Positions 1-11,512 of a DNA stretch of 64,000 bases are shown here, piece by piece; positions within the stretch are counted from its first letter, which is position 1; the number at the start of each line of letters is the position of its first letter. This stretch comes from Polytrichum commune (Eukaryota > Streptophyta > Polytrichopsida > Polytrichales > Polytrichaceae). Position numbers and translations under genes: made by a program. Under the pieces are notes generated by a model that was given only the letters and a program-made list of their open reading frames with translations, was not told the origin of the DNA and made no database searches. Where the stretch lies: positions 14,187,501 through 14,251,500 of the forward strand of contig OX485805.1 in the NCBI GenBank assembly GCA_950295325.1, written 5' to 3'.

Positions 1-936
1 TCTTACACCGACAAGTCAAACTACTTGGGGTTGAGATTCCATCCTTTAGTTTAAGAAATTCTATGAGTGGGTTGTATTTGTAGTATTTGTATGGTATGGA
101 TTGATTAGTGAATATGTCATGCCAATAAGTGATTTCCATAAATTGGACCGTGGTTGTTGGCATTGGAGAGAATGGGGGCAAAACAAGTTTAGGTATGTTG
201 ATGAGGTTGGTGATGTATGGTCTTGGTCATACTAGACATGTGCATATGCGGGTGCTGAGTGGAATGGGGATGGGCATGTGGAGATCGTTTCTTTTCTTTT
301 CTTTTCTTTTGTGGTTTGTTTGGGGGGGGGGGGGATGTTTGTTTGTGCTTGCACTGATGAAGGCGTAATTTTGGGTAATGTTATTAAATAATATTAAGGT
401 TGTGACTATCACGTGGACTCCTTTGTTATTTTGATTGATTCTAAAACCTTTTATGAATAGTGTGTACAATTTAGTGGGGGGGGGGTCAATTGTCTTTCTC
501 GTTTTGCACGCATAGTTTGCAGTTCATGGTTGGTGGTAGGGCCAGAAGGTTTGTTTATGTAGGTTGCCTAAGTATTTGGGCATATCTAAATTTTAGATTC
601 CATGTGATTTGGGCGTTTGTTATTCATGTGGTTGTTTAGAAACAATTGGAGAGCTTTGTCAATGAGATGAGATAAACCGTGATTCCATCAAATATTCTAG
701 ATTGTTTTGTGGGTTTGGGAGTGCCCACAATAGGATCACATACATTAACCCCTAATGTCCTAAGCGACCATTATCTCGTCACGAGTAGTTCACTGTAACC
801 CTTTTAACACTAGTTCGGATGGTTTCTTGAATGATTCAACTACTCCTCTTGTTCAAGTTCAAGTCTTCTATGTTTTGCCATGTTCGATAAAAAAAATCAA
901 CCCTAACTTAATTTTTAATTTGTTGCCACTCAAGAT
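1..936. other. No gene identified
   Basis: AT-rich DNA with two poly-G runs near 321-334 and 475-484 and a TTTTC-rich stretch near 290-310. The open frames here are short, run through low-complexity sequence and resemble no family I know. Confidence 0.6.
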
Positions 937-1185
937 TATTGGATATCAATAAGACTAGAGATAAGATTGCACAAGCATATAGACATACACAAAGGCATAT
1001 GAACAATGCTTGGAGTGAGATGATCTCATGCTCTCCTTGCTTTGCCTTTTGTTGCTTTTCTTCTTTTCATTGGCTCATACAAACAATATGGAATAACTCT
1101 TTTCCTTCTTTGGACTATCATTGTAGCCTTATTCTAACCTTATTCTTTCTCATACCTCTTTCATTATATTTCTATTTACCGTCTT
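937..1185 (-). repeat. Partial solo LTR of the local copia family
   Basis: This stretch matches the sequences at 2130-2395 and 9112-9379 almost along its length (shared words such as gattgcacaagcatatagac and ggagtgagatgatctcat). It keeps the LTR 3' end (TATCCA then ATA on minus) but lacks the roughly 30 bp with the TGTAGAAGG start. No internal retroelement sequence follows, so it is best read as a truncated solo LTR. The 110-codon plus-strand frame over it is not a gene. Confidence 0.6.
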
Positions 1186-2129
1186 CGACCACAAAAGATT
1201 CTGACAAGGTATCTCTCCCCCTTGAGATTTACACTGTGAGAAGGCACTTCGCTTATCCAAATGTAGCATAGATCATGAATTCCTCACAAATCTCTCGACC
1301 AAATGGGCTTCGCACCCAACACTCTCACTCGTATGAGAATTGTGAAGCACTTAATTCTCATAACAACTACACTTTCTTCTTTCATAATTAGCAACAAGAT
1401 TTACACCCACGCACACAAATGATCCTCACACTCTAATGAAATGCACACGAGGTAATTTAATAAAACCAGGGCTTCACACTATGTGCTTACTTTGATTTAC
1501 CAGCAACAAAGTCCCTCACAACAATGTTCTCTCTTCTCGAGACGACTTTTGAGAAACCTTAATTACTGAATTTCTTGGGTTTACTTTGAAACTTCCTAGA
1601 ACATTACCAACTGTATCTTTGGTTTACTTCATTCACTGAGAGCATCAATACCAAGGCTATTGTCCATGTAATCATATCAAATGTAATAAGATTCACAATA
1701 TTGTAGTGTGGAAATGCACTTTTACATCATATAGTGCTTCACACCCAATAATTACATTAGACTATAGTTTGCTAGACTGGCAAGGGAGGAGCTACTCTCT
1801 TCATGAGAGGTAGTTGTTAATGATGTTGTCTTCTCTCCCTGCCTATGGCCATTGCCGAGTCAAAAGCCCCTCTTCCTCACCGATTGTGCCTCCATGTAGC
1901 CAAATTCCTAAGTTCTCTTAATTAATCACATGACTATAGTCTTTCCCAGACGACTCTCCCACTCTGGACTATGGTTAGTAAGTTGAAAAGAAGTACTTTC
2001 ACTTCATATTCACTAAATAATCACTAATTGCATATTTTTCCATTGTTTCAAAGTTCTATCTCTAATTCTGACCCTAAAATGCCTCAAAATTTTAAAAAAA
2101 TGAACCCATTTTGTCCAAAAAAACGTATC
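1186..2129. other. No gene identified
   Basis: AT-rich intergenic DNA between two LTR copies. I see no coding frame, hairpin or repeat that I can support. Confidence 0.5.
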
Positions 2130-2395
2130 ACATAATAGGACTAGAGATAAGATTGCACAAACATATAGACATACACAAAGACATATGAACAATGCTTGGA
2201 GTGAGATGATCTCATGCTCTCCTTATTTTGTTTTTTATTGCTTTTCTTCTTTTCATTGATTCATACAAATAATATGGAATAACTCTTATCCCTCTTTGGA
2301 CTACCATTGTAGCCTTATTCTAACCTTATTCTTTCTCATGCCCCTTCCATTATATTTTTATTTACTACTAGTAATCTAATGCTTTACCTTCTACA
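2130..2395 (-). repeat. 3' LTR of the copia element
   Basis: On minus it starts TGTAGAAGG at 2395, directly after a purine-rich tract. It is about 265 bp and matches the 5' LTR at 9112-9379 and the fragment at 937-1185. The last dozen bases differ from the other two copies, so the terminal CA is not clear. The last codons of the pol frame run into it. Confidence 0.7.
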
Positions 2396-5300
2396 TTCTC
2401 ACTTTGCGAGTAGTCAAAGGCTTCTGAATACATTGTCCTTGTTAGTGTTTGATGCCTATCCATTGCAGGTGGTTTGGTAAGCACGTCTGCTATCATATCA
2501 TCCATTGGACAATACTTCAAACAATTCTCTTGGTTTTCTAGTTTCTTTCTAATGAATGATGTTGTATATCGATATGCTTGGTGTGAGAATGGTGTGTGGA
2601 ATTCTTTGCAAGTGCTATGCATCCTTGATTGTCGCACATGATGAATGTCGGTATTTCTTGCACGTATCCCACATCCGCCAAAAGCTACGTAAGCCAAACC
2701 GCTTCCTTCGTGCAATGGCTAGTGGTCATGTACTCGGCCTCCGTTGTAGACAATGTAATGGTTGGTTATTTCTTGCATTTCCACAAATTGACTCCAACGC
2801 CAACAAAAAATATGTACCCCGTGGTGGATTGTCGGTTGTTTACATCTCCTGCCCAATCCGCATCACAAAGTCCTCTCACGGCAATATCCTTGTACCTGAG
2901 GCATAATTTGAAGTCCAAAATGCCTTTCAAATACCTCACGATACGTTTTATAGCCATCCAATGCGGTGGACTGGCCTTCAACATGAATTGGCTCACTGTA
3001 CTCATTGCAAATGCAATATCAGCCTTGTGGCCACCATTGCATACATACGAGATCCTACTTTGGCCTTGCATGGAACATTTCCATTCCTTTTACACATTCC
3101 CATATTCTTCATTTGAAAGTTTTAATAATTTTAAATTCTCATCGAACGAAGTTCCAACTGGTTTATATTCTTCCATATTGAAACACTTTAAGACCTCTTC
3201 AATGTAGCTCCTTTGGTTCATGATGATCGTATGGGCTTTTTTATTACTCTCAAATTGCACTTCTAGGTAATAATGTGATCCTCGAAGATTATTCATCTCA
3301 AATTCCTTCTCGAACTCCGATTTGAGCCACTTCAATTGGATTACATTGCTTGTCAATATGATCAAATCATCCACATAAAGGATTACCACCAACAAATAAT
3401 TACCCATTTATTTGATGTATAACGAATGATCCGCTTGGCTTACAAAAAAACCCTTGTTAATGAAGAACAAGTCAATATGGTGGTACCACGCCCTTAACGA
3501 TTGCTTAAGCCCGTACAAAACTTTCTTGAATTTGCATACAAGATGTGTGTGTGTGTGTTTTTTTTTTCCTTGTACAAAACCCTCCGGTTGATCCATGTAA
3601 ATCTCCACCTTCAATATTCTATCAAAAATATTGTTTTTATGTCCATTTGGTGGATCTCCCAATCCATGGATGCTCTTAATGCAAGATGCATCTAATGGTG
3701 ATAAACTTGGCCACGGAAACAAAGGTCTCATTGAAATCCACTCCGGCCATTTGAAAATATCTTTTTGCTACTAATTGTGCCTTATACATAACAATTTCAC
3801 CCAATGCATCATTCTTGGTGCGAAACATCTATTTGCATATTACACTTTTGTGATCTTTTGAAAGGTTGGTCATTCCCACGTACCGTTAGCCATGACCAAG
3901 TCGTATTCCTCTTGCATTGCGGCCTCCCACTTGCTCGCATCCTTAGATCTCAATGCTTCGCACAAATTTAAATAATCATCAAAAAAATGCCATATTAACC
4001 CATTCTTCACTATGTTGGGGTAGAATATGATTCTTCCACCATTTTCCAGGCTAGCACCGCTCCCTTTTAGGATATTTCCATCTTTGCCAAATCTCTCAAA
4101 GCGGCTGACATTCTCCATAAGATTTGGGTTGTTTCCTCATTTGCAGCCAAGTGATTTCCTATTTGTTCCTCGGATTCATCACCATCATTATATGAATATC
4201 ACAATTTGATTTTTTTAATAATATTTTTAGTTTGTAAATATTAGCCTATAAGCTTTAGTTTCCTCATAATAATCCAAAAAAAACATTTTGTGTCATTTGC
4301 ATCAAATTTACAATTTTTTCCATCCCGTACCATTACGTAGGGACACATCCAAACACATGTATGTGTGTAATGCAAGGCCTCTTTCCACTCCACGCTTCCT
4401 TGGGCATAGTGGAGTCCAACACCCTCGTTGGACATTGGTTTCGTGTGTAAACAACATTAGCCACCGCTTCTAGCCAAAATAATTTGTCGAGGTTTTGAGT
4501 ATGAAGCAAGTTCCTTACCATCTCCACGATGGTATGATTCAAACGCTTTGCCACTTTGTTTTGTTGAGACATATACATGATGAATGTTTTCTTTTCAATG
4601 TCATGATCCGTCAAAAAACGGTTGAATGCCTTGGAAACAAATTCTCCGCCATTGTTCGACCAAAACGTCTTGATTTTGTACCTTGAATTCTTGTACCTTC
4701 AAAGCTATTCATTTTGGATTTCAACGTGCATAACCATACCCTCATTGAGAAATCATCAATGAAGGTTATGAAGTATCTTGCACCGCCTATGGATAAGGTC
4801 ATCATAAGATCACATCAAAATGCATGATTTCTAAAGGCTTGGTTGTTCGCCTCCCCCTTCGTTCAAAATTCTAATCTTATGTTGTTTGCCATTAATACAC
4901 GCTTTTCAAAGCAACAAAAATGTGGAGCAAGACAATTTGCCAAGGTTCATGTCATTCGTCATATTTTGGAGCATATAAATACATTTCACGGCTAAATGGC
5001 CGAGGCAGCAGTGCCAAAGCTCAAGCGCGCCATCTCCCGTTGGAGATTGCACAAAGCTTACCGCATTGGCTTTATACACCTTCACAAAATTTATTTCATA
5101 CAAATTGCCTTGCTTTGCAATGGCTTCACCATTGTAAAATTTTACAATGCATTCATTTAGGTTGAATTGGACCTTTAGTCCATTTGACACATGTTTGGTT
5201 ATGGAGAGGAATATGACATACAGTTTGGGCATGTGAAGTATATCTTTTATACGAATTCGGTTGATTTTATCTTTTACGATTGCTTCCGCGATGATGGGTT

Positions 5301-6250
5301 TCATTCGGATGGCTTTGAAAACATTATTATCATCCAAATGCACATTGCGTAGAGCGATTACCATATGTGTCGAATGCGGTCCTATGTGAAATTATATGTT
5401 TGGATGCTCCTGAATCCATGATCCATTTGGACACGTTCTTAGAATGTGCTCCATTATGCATTACAAATGTGTAGTTGTCATCGTCATCGTTCTTTGCTTT
5501 GTAGCAAAAACGTGCAATGTGGCCCGGTTTGCCGCAATAAAAATACAATTTTCCGGCTTGACGTAAAAATATGTTGTCACCTTTGCTTTGTCGCAACACC
5601 ATGACAACATCTTCACTTCGAGGTTATTTCTACTTGCGCTTCAACATCGCATGCATCAAACACGCCATCACTTAGTCTATCGTAAACTCCTTCACACCGT
5701 CTCCATGGTGGTCATCAAGTATTCGTATGACGCCGGAAAGCTTTTAAGCAAGGTTATGACAATGGCTTCGTTTCTCACGGGTACCTCCAAACAAATGAAT
5801 GGATTTATGAATACCTCGACCTTGTTGACGTAATACAACAAGTCGTCACCTTTTTGTATTTTAAACATGGAAAACTTGCGGTGAATGAAAAGAATGTTAG
5901 ACAAACTTTTGGTCTCGTGAATTTTGCAAAGGCTCTTTCACGCCTTTGCGGGTCTTTTACAATTCTTGATGTACGCAAGTTGGTTATCCGCCAAGTTAAG
6001 GCCAATGATAGACATGGCCTTCTTAAAGTGTCTTTGGTATTTCTTCAATACTTTGGGATCCGCATTGGAAGGCGGAGTTTCCTCGGATCTGTCCAAAATA
6101 TCCCAAAGATCTATGAATGCCAACAATATTTCAATTTTGAACTTCCAAAGGTTGAATTTCCCTCATTGAACTTGTCAATAACTATAGTGGCCTCACTCTC
6201 AAATGATATCATCGTATGTTCGGATATACTCTCAAAATACTCAAATTAGC
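2368..6250 (-). pseudogene. Copia gag-pol polyprotein, broken
   Basis: The polyprotein can be followed through several frames. Gag of the UBN2 type lies at about 5700-6130 (AFIDLWDILD-like start; SNILFIHRKF; SFPASYEYL). A zinc knuckle sits near 5536 (CGKPGHIARFC) with its first Cys replaced by Tyr, and the protease motif MDSGAS near 5416. The GAG-pre-integrase motif LWHCCLGHL is at about 4990, and integrase at 4241-4860 (NKVAKRLNHTIVEMVRNLL). Reverse transcriptase spans 2990-4118 with YVDDL near 3375, and RNase H 2370-2990 (DADWAGD; CPMDDMIADVLTKP). Frameshifts and stops break it throughout; for example a TAA at 3408-3410 stands where Gln is usual just before the YVDDL block. No functional protein can be made. 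Confidence 0.85.
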
Positions 6251-6359
6251 CTTCATTGGCCTACAATCAATCCAATCCAAACTAAAAGATAGTTTTTTTA
6301 CACTTAAAATATGTGTTTGTATTTTAATGCAATAAATACATACCCATATGCTTTCAAAT

Positions 6360-7398
6360 GGGTCCTTTTGATATCTAAAACATGTGATCTTCTATACCCC
6401 AAGTTAGATCTTATACTCCTCAAGAGAGGCCTAAACACACTCAAATCAATCAAACAAGATTTTTTTCCACCCCATATGCCTTATATTCTCAAATATCTCA
6501 AGTTAGGTTTTCTATACTTCTTGAGAGTTTTAAGGACACTGAAATTACTTAAATAAGATCTCCTCCACCTCAAATACCAGACACTCTCAAATCATTCAAA
6601 TAAGATTTTCTACACCTCAAGAAAGTTCTAAGGACACTCGAATTACTCAAACAAGATCTTCTTCACCGCAAATGCCTAATACTCTTAAATCATTCAAACA
6701 AGATTTTCTACACCTCAAAGACTTCTAAAGACATTCAAAATCTTTCAAATAAAAGATCTCTTTCACCTCAAATGCGCCTCACAATGTCAAGTCATTCAAA
6801 TAAGATTTTCTACACCTCAAGAAAGTTCTAAAGACACTCAAATCATTCAAATATGATCTTCTTCATCTCAAATACGCCTCATATTCTTAAATTATTCAAA
6901 TAAGATTTTCTACACCTCAAGAGAGGTCTAAAGACATTCAAACCATTCAAATAAGATCTTCTTCACGTCAAATGCGCCGCACATTCTCAAATCATTTAAA
7001 TAAGATTTTCTACACCTCAAGAGAGGTCTAAAGACATTCAAATCATTCAAATAAGATCTCCTTCACCTCAAATGCGTTTCACAATCTCAAATCATTTAAA
7101 TAAGGTTTTCTATACCTCAAGAGAGTTCTAAAGACATTCAAATAAGATCTCTTTCACCTCAAATGCGCCTTACACTATCAAATCATTTAATTAAGATTTT
7201 CTACACTTCAAAAGGGTTCTAAAGACACTCAAATCACTCAAATAAGATCTCTTTCACCTCAAATGCGCCTCACTCTCTCAAAGAAACTTCTCAACACTCA
7301 AACCTCTCAAGTCATGGGCTATTGGAGTCTAAACACCTTCAAAGCTCTCAAAGAAATCCTTAAACGCTCAAAACATTCAAGTCAAATGTTTTGAAGTC
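6360..7398. repeat. About 100-bp tandem repeat in the copia leader
   Basis: Roughly ten diverged units share the words aagattttctacacctcaag, agttctaaagacactc and cacctcaaatgcgcct. The block aagattttctacacctcaag recurs near 6603, 6700, 6806, 6902, 7002, 7103 and 7195, so the period is about 92-106 bp. The array sits between gag and the 5' LTR and resumes at 8871-8960 beyond the inserted TIR element. Confidence 0.8.
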
Positions 7399-7401
7399 TA
7401 A

Positions 7402-8870
7402 AGGCCGGTTTACACTACGGACCATGAAGTCGGACCATGGAAGAGGGTTTTTTTCAATGGTCCGAGTTAACGGTCCAACTTGCATGGTCTGACTTCTTAA
7501 AAAAATAGTTTTGAAAGCCTTGGGCCCCTCACTAGGTGTAAACCAAATCTGGAGTAACAATAATAACCATGCACCAAAAAATGATTTTATTTATTTATTT
7601 TGATATATGCCCAAAAATGGCAGTTTTGAAAAAAAATAAAGTTTGACCATTCTCTTGTCTTCTCATGGGCTTCACTTATCTTCACTTCTTGTTAAAATGT
7701 GTTGAAGATGTGGCTTGCAAATCTTCTCACAACAATTTTTACAAAAATTGAGCAATTTAATTTGTACATGTGACATGTACCTTGTGTTGTCACTACACTA
7801 AATAGGATATATATAGTGTTTGATTATTTTTAATGTTGTTACCACCGTACTTTGCTCAACACTAATTTTCAACTATTTGATAATTAGTGTTAGAAGATTT
7901 GCTAGAAGATATGTTGGAATTCTCCTTTTATCGTTGTTATTCTTTTTCCATATCCTTACTAGCACTAAATCAAAACATGTAACTTCCACATATTACCATA
8001 GTTGATATTTAGTGTTTGAGTTTACATTTAATGATATTTACTTTCATAGGGCTATTGATATTTAGTGTATGCATTTGTATGTAATGTTCCAAACACTAAA
8101 TATCCTATTTATTGTAGTAGAAAACTATGCAAAAAAGAACTGCAATCATTTTTCCATTGTGGTTCTTTTGACCACCCTGGTCTACAGTCTTTAAACGACT
8201 ACAACTTTTTCTTTTTTTGTTTGGAACCGTAATTTTTAAATGCTTTGGGGCGTGTATTGTACCGTTGGAAAGGTACTTTCAAGACTTTTCCAACGGTATA
8301 TTACACGCCCCCAAATTCCAAACATCACAATTGGTAGACTAAACAAACAAATCTGCACTCAAATTCTTGAGTTCTAGATGTCCCACATTGTTTGTTGAAA
8401 CATATGGGAACAAGTTTAAGGGGTAGGGCATGGAAGAATTAGTATGTCTCATGGGCTATGATATGATTTAGGCACATCAAGGGCGGACTTGCTTCTCAAG
8501 ATTCATTACATCATATGGATGTTAAAAAGTGTGCCTTATAAGCCTTACCTAGTGGGAAGAGTTGTGTACATAAAGCCTCCAAAAAAACATTCATATAAAT
8601 AATATTATAATGGCATTTCTCTACCATGGGACCCTATTTTTTTTTCCTACCAGACCACCTCTCTTGCCTCTCCCACCGCAAAACCTGTTGGATCATGTCA
8701 GTGTTTTTATTGGGCTTTGATAATTGTACTTTGGGGACTTCAACTACCATGGTCCCTCTGCCATTTTTTCCTTAGTGAAAATCGAAGTGGTCCCAGGATG
8801 AGTTCAGTAACTAATCATCGCTCGTACAACGCCCTTGTCTAACTTCCCGGTCCATAGTGTAAACCAACCC
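7402..8870. mobile_element. Non-autonomous TIR transposon, PIF/Harbinger-like
   Basis: The left end reads GGCCGGTTTACACTACGGAC and the right end is its near complement (GTCCATAGTGTAAACCAACC). It interrupts the tandem repeat: joining the flanks restores the repeat word agtctaaacaccttcaaa. TAA on the left and TAC on the right are compatible with a decayed 3-bp TAA target duplication. The 1.47-kb interior holds no transposase frame. It contains the foldback element at 8160-8370. Confidence 0.6.
8160..8370. repeat. Foldback MITE, copy 1
   Basis: The core arms TACCGTTGGAAAGGTA and TTTTCCAACGGTATATTA pair around a short loop near 8275-8286. The outer arms carry CTACAGTCTTTAAACGACT and a decayed complement. 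A second copy of the same hairpin family lies at 38230-38475 inside the CACTA element. Confidence 0.65.
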
Positions 8871-9089
8871 TACACACCTTCAAACCTCTCAAATAAGCCT
8901 CTCAACACTCAAGAAACTCAAATCACATGCTCTTGCATCAAATATACATTCAAGCAAAAAGAAACAAAAAATACTTACAACAACCAAATGCGCCTTTGGA
9001 CACCTCCAACACTCCGAAGTTCCAAAGCGCCAACCCCTCAAGATCCAGTCCGCAACCTCAAAGCAATCAAATATCTAGGCACTTCGCTT

Positions 9090-9110
9090 GCATGGTGGGC
9101 CCATAACCTA
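9090..9110 (-). promoter_or_regulatory. Primer binding site, internal initiator tRNA-Met
   Basis: The plus strand reads gcatggtgggcccataacct followed by a. From memory, the anticodon arm of plant initiator tRNA-Met reads GCGUGGUGGGCCCAUAACCC followed by A, giving about 19 of 21 matches. The site lies 2-3 bases inside the 5' LTR end, where a primer site belongs. The match is to the middle of the tRNA, as in copia elements primed by a half tRNA, and not to the usual 3' end (TGGTATCAGAGC). Confidence 0.65.
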
Positions 9111-9111
9111 T

Positions 9112-9379
9112 TGGAAATCTATAGGACTAGAAATAATGTTGCACAAGCATATAGACATACACAAAGGCATATGAACAATACCTGGCGTGAGATGATCTCA
9201 TGGTCTCCTTGTTTTGCCTTTTATTGCTTTTTTTCTTTTCATTGGTTCATACAAACAATATGAGATAACTCTTATCCCTCTTCAGACTACCATTGTAGCC
9301 TCATTCTAACCTTATTCTTTCTCATGCCTTCCATTCTGCTTTTATTGACTACGAGCAACCTAATGCTCTACCTTCTACA
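9112..9379 (-). repeat. 5' LTR of the copia element
   Basis: On minus it runs from TGTAGAAGG at 9379 to TTTCCA at 9112, so it has TG...CA ends and 268 bp. It matches the 3' LTR at 2130-2395 with many point differences, which shows an old insertion. The primer site follows directly. Confidence 0.75.
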
Positions 9380-9909
9380 AAGACCACTATTGACATTCCT
9401 ATTATAATCTTTTACATAATAGAACTTCAACATTTAAAATTTGGGATGTGAGTATTCACCTCTAACTTGCAAACATCTACACAGTTGGATTTGCCAAAAA
9501 AATTTAGATCTTTAGCTACAATCGTTGAAATCGAGGTCGTATGATCAGAGCATATCTGAGAGAAATTGGGCATGAGAAGTTAGGGATTAAAACCATGACT
9601 ATTTGCAAAAACATGCAACCATAACAAACATGTGGATTCAAATAGGAATCCAAATGTACTACCATAACTGGATCACAATCCGGGGAGTTCTATACAAAAA
9701 TCGGTACATTTCCTACCTTTTATAAAACGGTTTGGATTTTTTTTTTCTTTTCACTCGGAAGCTACCGAAAGCCAATTTTCTCCTCAGTTAAATTTTGAGA
9801 TTTACCTTTACCAATTGGCAATTTTCCTGGTTTCTAAATTTTACTTTGGTATATTTTCAAAGTTAAGTATAGTAAGTTGGATTTTAAAATTTTATATTAT
9901 AAAATAAAT

Positions 9910-10300
9910 TTAGTTTTTTTCTTTTAAGAGGTGAATTTGTGTTGAAAGAAATCCCAAGTATCCATGGAAGGAGTTGAACCTTGCCAAGCCCCCATCATCT
10001 TGCCTCCCAATCGACTTGCCTCCGTAATTAAATCTAATGGCATTGTGGTGACATGAAGTCCACCGATGCAAATCAAACCCACCGGGCCTTGAATCACTTA
10101 CAAGTAACACCCAAATTTGATCTTCCAAACCACCAGAAGCACCCACAATTTACAATCAACCCACCAACATGAAAATCCAGCATAAATGTTCCTCGAACCT
10201 CCATGCATTCGTGAACATCATCACTCGACCTATAATTGATCGATTGTGAGGACATGGCCACAATCACCATAACTACTACTACCCACAATTGCAAAACCAT
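9910..10300 (-). pseudogene. Possible malectin-like receptor kinase 5' fragment
   Basis: An ATG at 10300 opens a hydrophobic signal-like stretch (MVLQLWVVVVMVIVAMSSQS). It leads to GGLIVNCG, and after a frameshift near 10140 to ASGGLEDQIWVLLVSDSRPG. The order signal peptide, LIxxCG, SDSR resembles the start of the malectin-like domain of CrRLK1L-type receptor kinases. No kinase domain follows. The upstream minus-strand DNA (10340-10600) has CT-rich sequence, a TATAAG and AGGGTTTT words like a plant promoter. I would call it a broken first exon; chance similarity is possible. Confidence 0.3.
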
Positions 10301-11384
10301 AAGAAAAGATGAAGAAAAAAACCAACATTTTAGCACCTAATTCAATCTACTCTTGAACGACATTGACAAGTGGTGCAAGATCGGAAGCCACCCATTAAGC
10401 TTGACACCAAACACAGAGCTTGAGAACACCAAATAAAAACACAAGAGCATAAGCAGTAGCTTAGAGTAGGAACGAGGTAGAGAGGAAAACCCTAGTGGAG
10501 GAGTGAGGTACTTTACCCAAGGGGCTCAAACTCTTCTTATACTTGTGAGAGAGGGTCCATGGCTGCTTAGAGCCTCAAAACCCTAATCGGCTTAGTTACA
10601 ATAAAACCAATTATAAATTAGCCTCCATGGTTTTTGACCTCATGAGTCATGACTCTAGTACTACCCTAGTAACATTTCCACCTTGTCCCTAGTCCTTTTG
10701 GCTACTTTCTTAAAATAAACAAATTGACTTGATAAATATACCAAACTATGATGCCTCAACTGGCCATATTTGCCGGGTTATTCTCCCTCGAATCGGTCGA
10801 TTTCCAACCTCAATAATTTTACATTGGCACCTCATCCGAGTCATTGCGAACTCATTCGGAAATCTCCAAAAAACTTTAGCTCGCTCGTAACTAAACCTTG
10901 GTACTCCCCGTACATTGAACTAGATACTTGGTCTGGTACAAACTAACTCTAAAATCAAAATCCATATTATTTTGAAAAATATAAACATTTACTTTTAATT
11001 TCCTTACATAATTACTGAAATGTGGTACATTTCTCACTATACACAAGGTTTTGTAATGTTGACAGTACATTGCAAGATAGTAGGTGAACAATATGTTCAC
11101 ATTTCATTCAAGGTCAAACTAAGTGACTGCATAGAATATGGGTTAACATGCAATTTCAAGCCTATGTAGTAAGAACTTGGTCTATGTCCTCAATATTATT
11201 TCGGAGCTTAAGCCCACATAGAAGATGCACTAACTTGAACTGTGTTGAATTAGAGTCGAACCACCTATTTCCAATCAGGACCCCATCGAGAATCTGTAGG
11301 GTGGCATAATTTCAAGTAGGTTGGGATTGATTTTTGTAATTTCTTTTGTGGGTTGTAAAATAAGGTTCCACGTTCCACAGTTTC
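10301..11384. other. No gene identified
   Basis: The first 300 bases could be the leader and promoter of the fragment at 9910-10300 (minus-strand TATAAG near 10535). The rest is AT-rich DNA without a supported feature. Confidence 0.4.
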
Positions 11385-11387
11385 TAA

Positions 11388-11509
11388 GGGTTAGTTTCCA
11401 CATAAACCATTCACCCACCAAATTCTAGTGGAAATGTAGATATTGCCAAGTAAGTTCTACATTTCCACTAGAATCTGGTGGGCGAAGCGGCCTACATGGA
11501 AACTAATCC
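11388..11509. mobile_element. Small Tourist-like MITE, 122 bp
   Basis: The ends are GGGTTAGTTTCCA and TGGAAACTAATCC. They are flanked by TAA on both sides (11385-11387 and 11510-11512), the target duplication typical of PIF/Harbinger MITEs. The element is almost entirely a hairpin: ATTCTAGTGGAAATGTAGA pairs with TCTACATTTCCACTAGAAT. Confidence 0.8.
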
Positions 11510-11512
11510 TAA

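Larger units (their letters stand above)
2130..9379 (-). mobile_element. Degenerate Ty1-copia LTR retrotransposon
   Basis: In minus-strand order: 5' LTR (9112-9379), primer binding site (9090-9110), a long leader with a tandem repeat and a nested DNA transposon (8871 down to 6260), a broken gag-pol (about 6250-2370), a purine-rich tract reading AAAGTGAGAA just before the 3' LTR, and the 3' LTR (2130-2395). The order protease, integrase, RT, RNase H defines Ty1-copia. The far end of the 3' LTR is eroded, so I could not confirm a 5-bp target duplication. The element is old and cannot be autonomous. Confidence 0.8.

Noticed and set aside
6360-7398. CRISPR-like regular repeat
   Set aside because: Units are directly adjacent and diverged, without unique spacers, and the setting is a plant retroelement leader.
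9085-9112. Possible tRNA-Met gene
   Set aside because: Only the anticodon-arm segment matches; there is no D arm, T arm or acceptor stem. Its place beside an LTR makes it a primer binding site.
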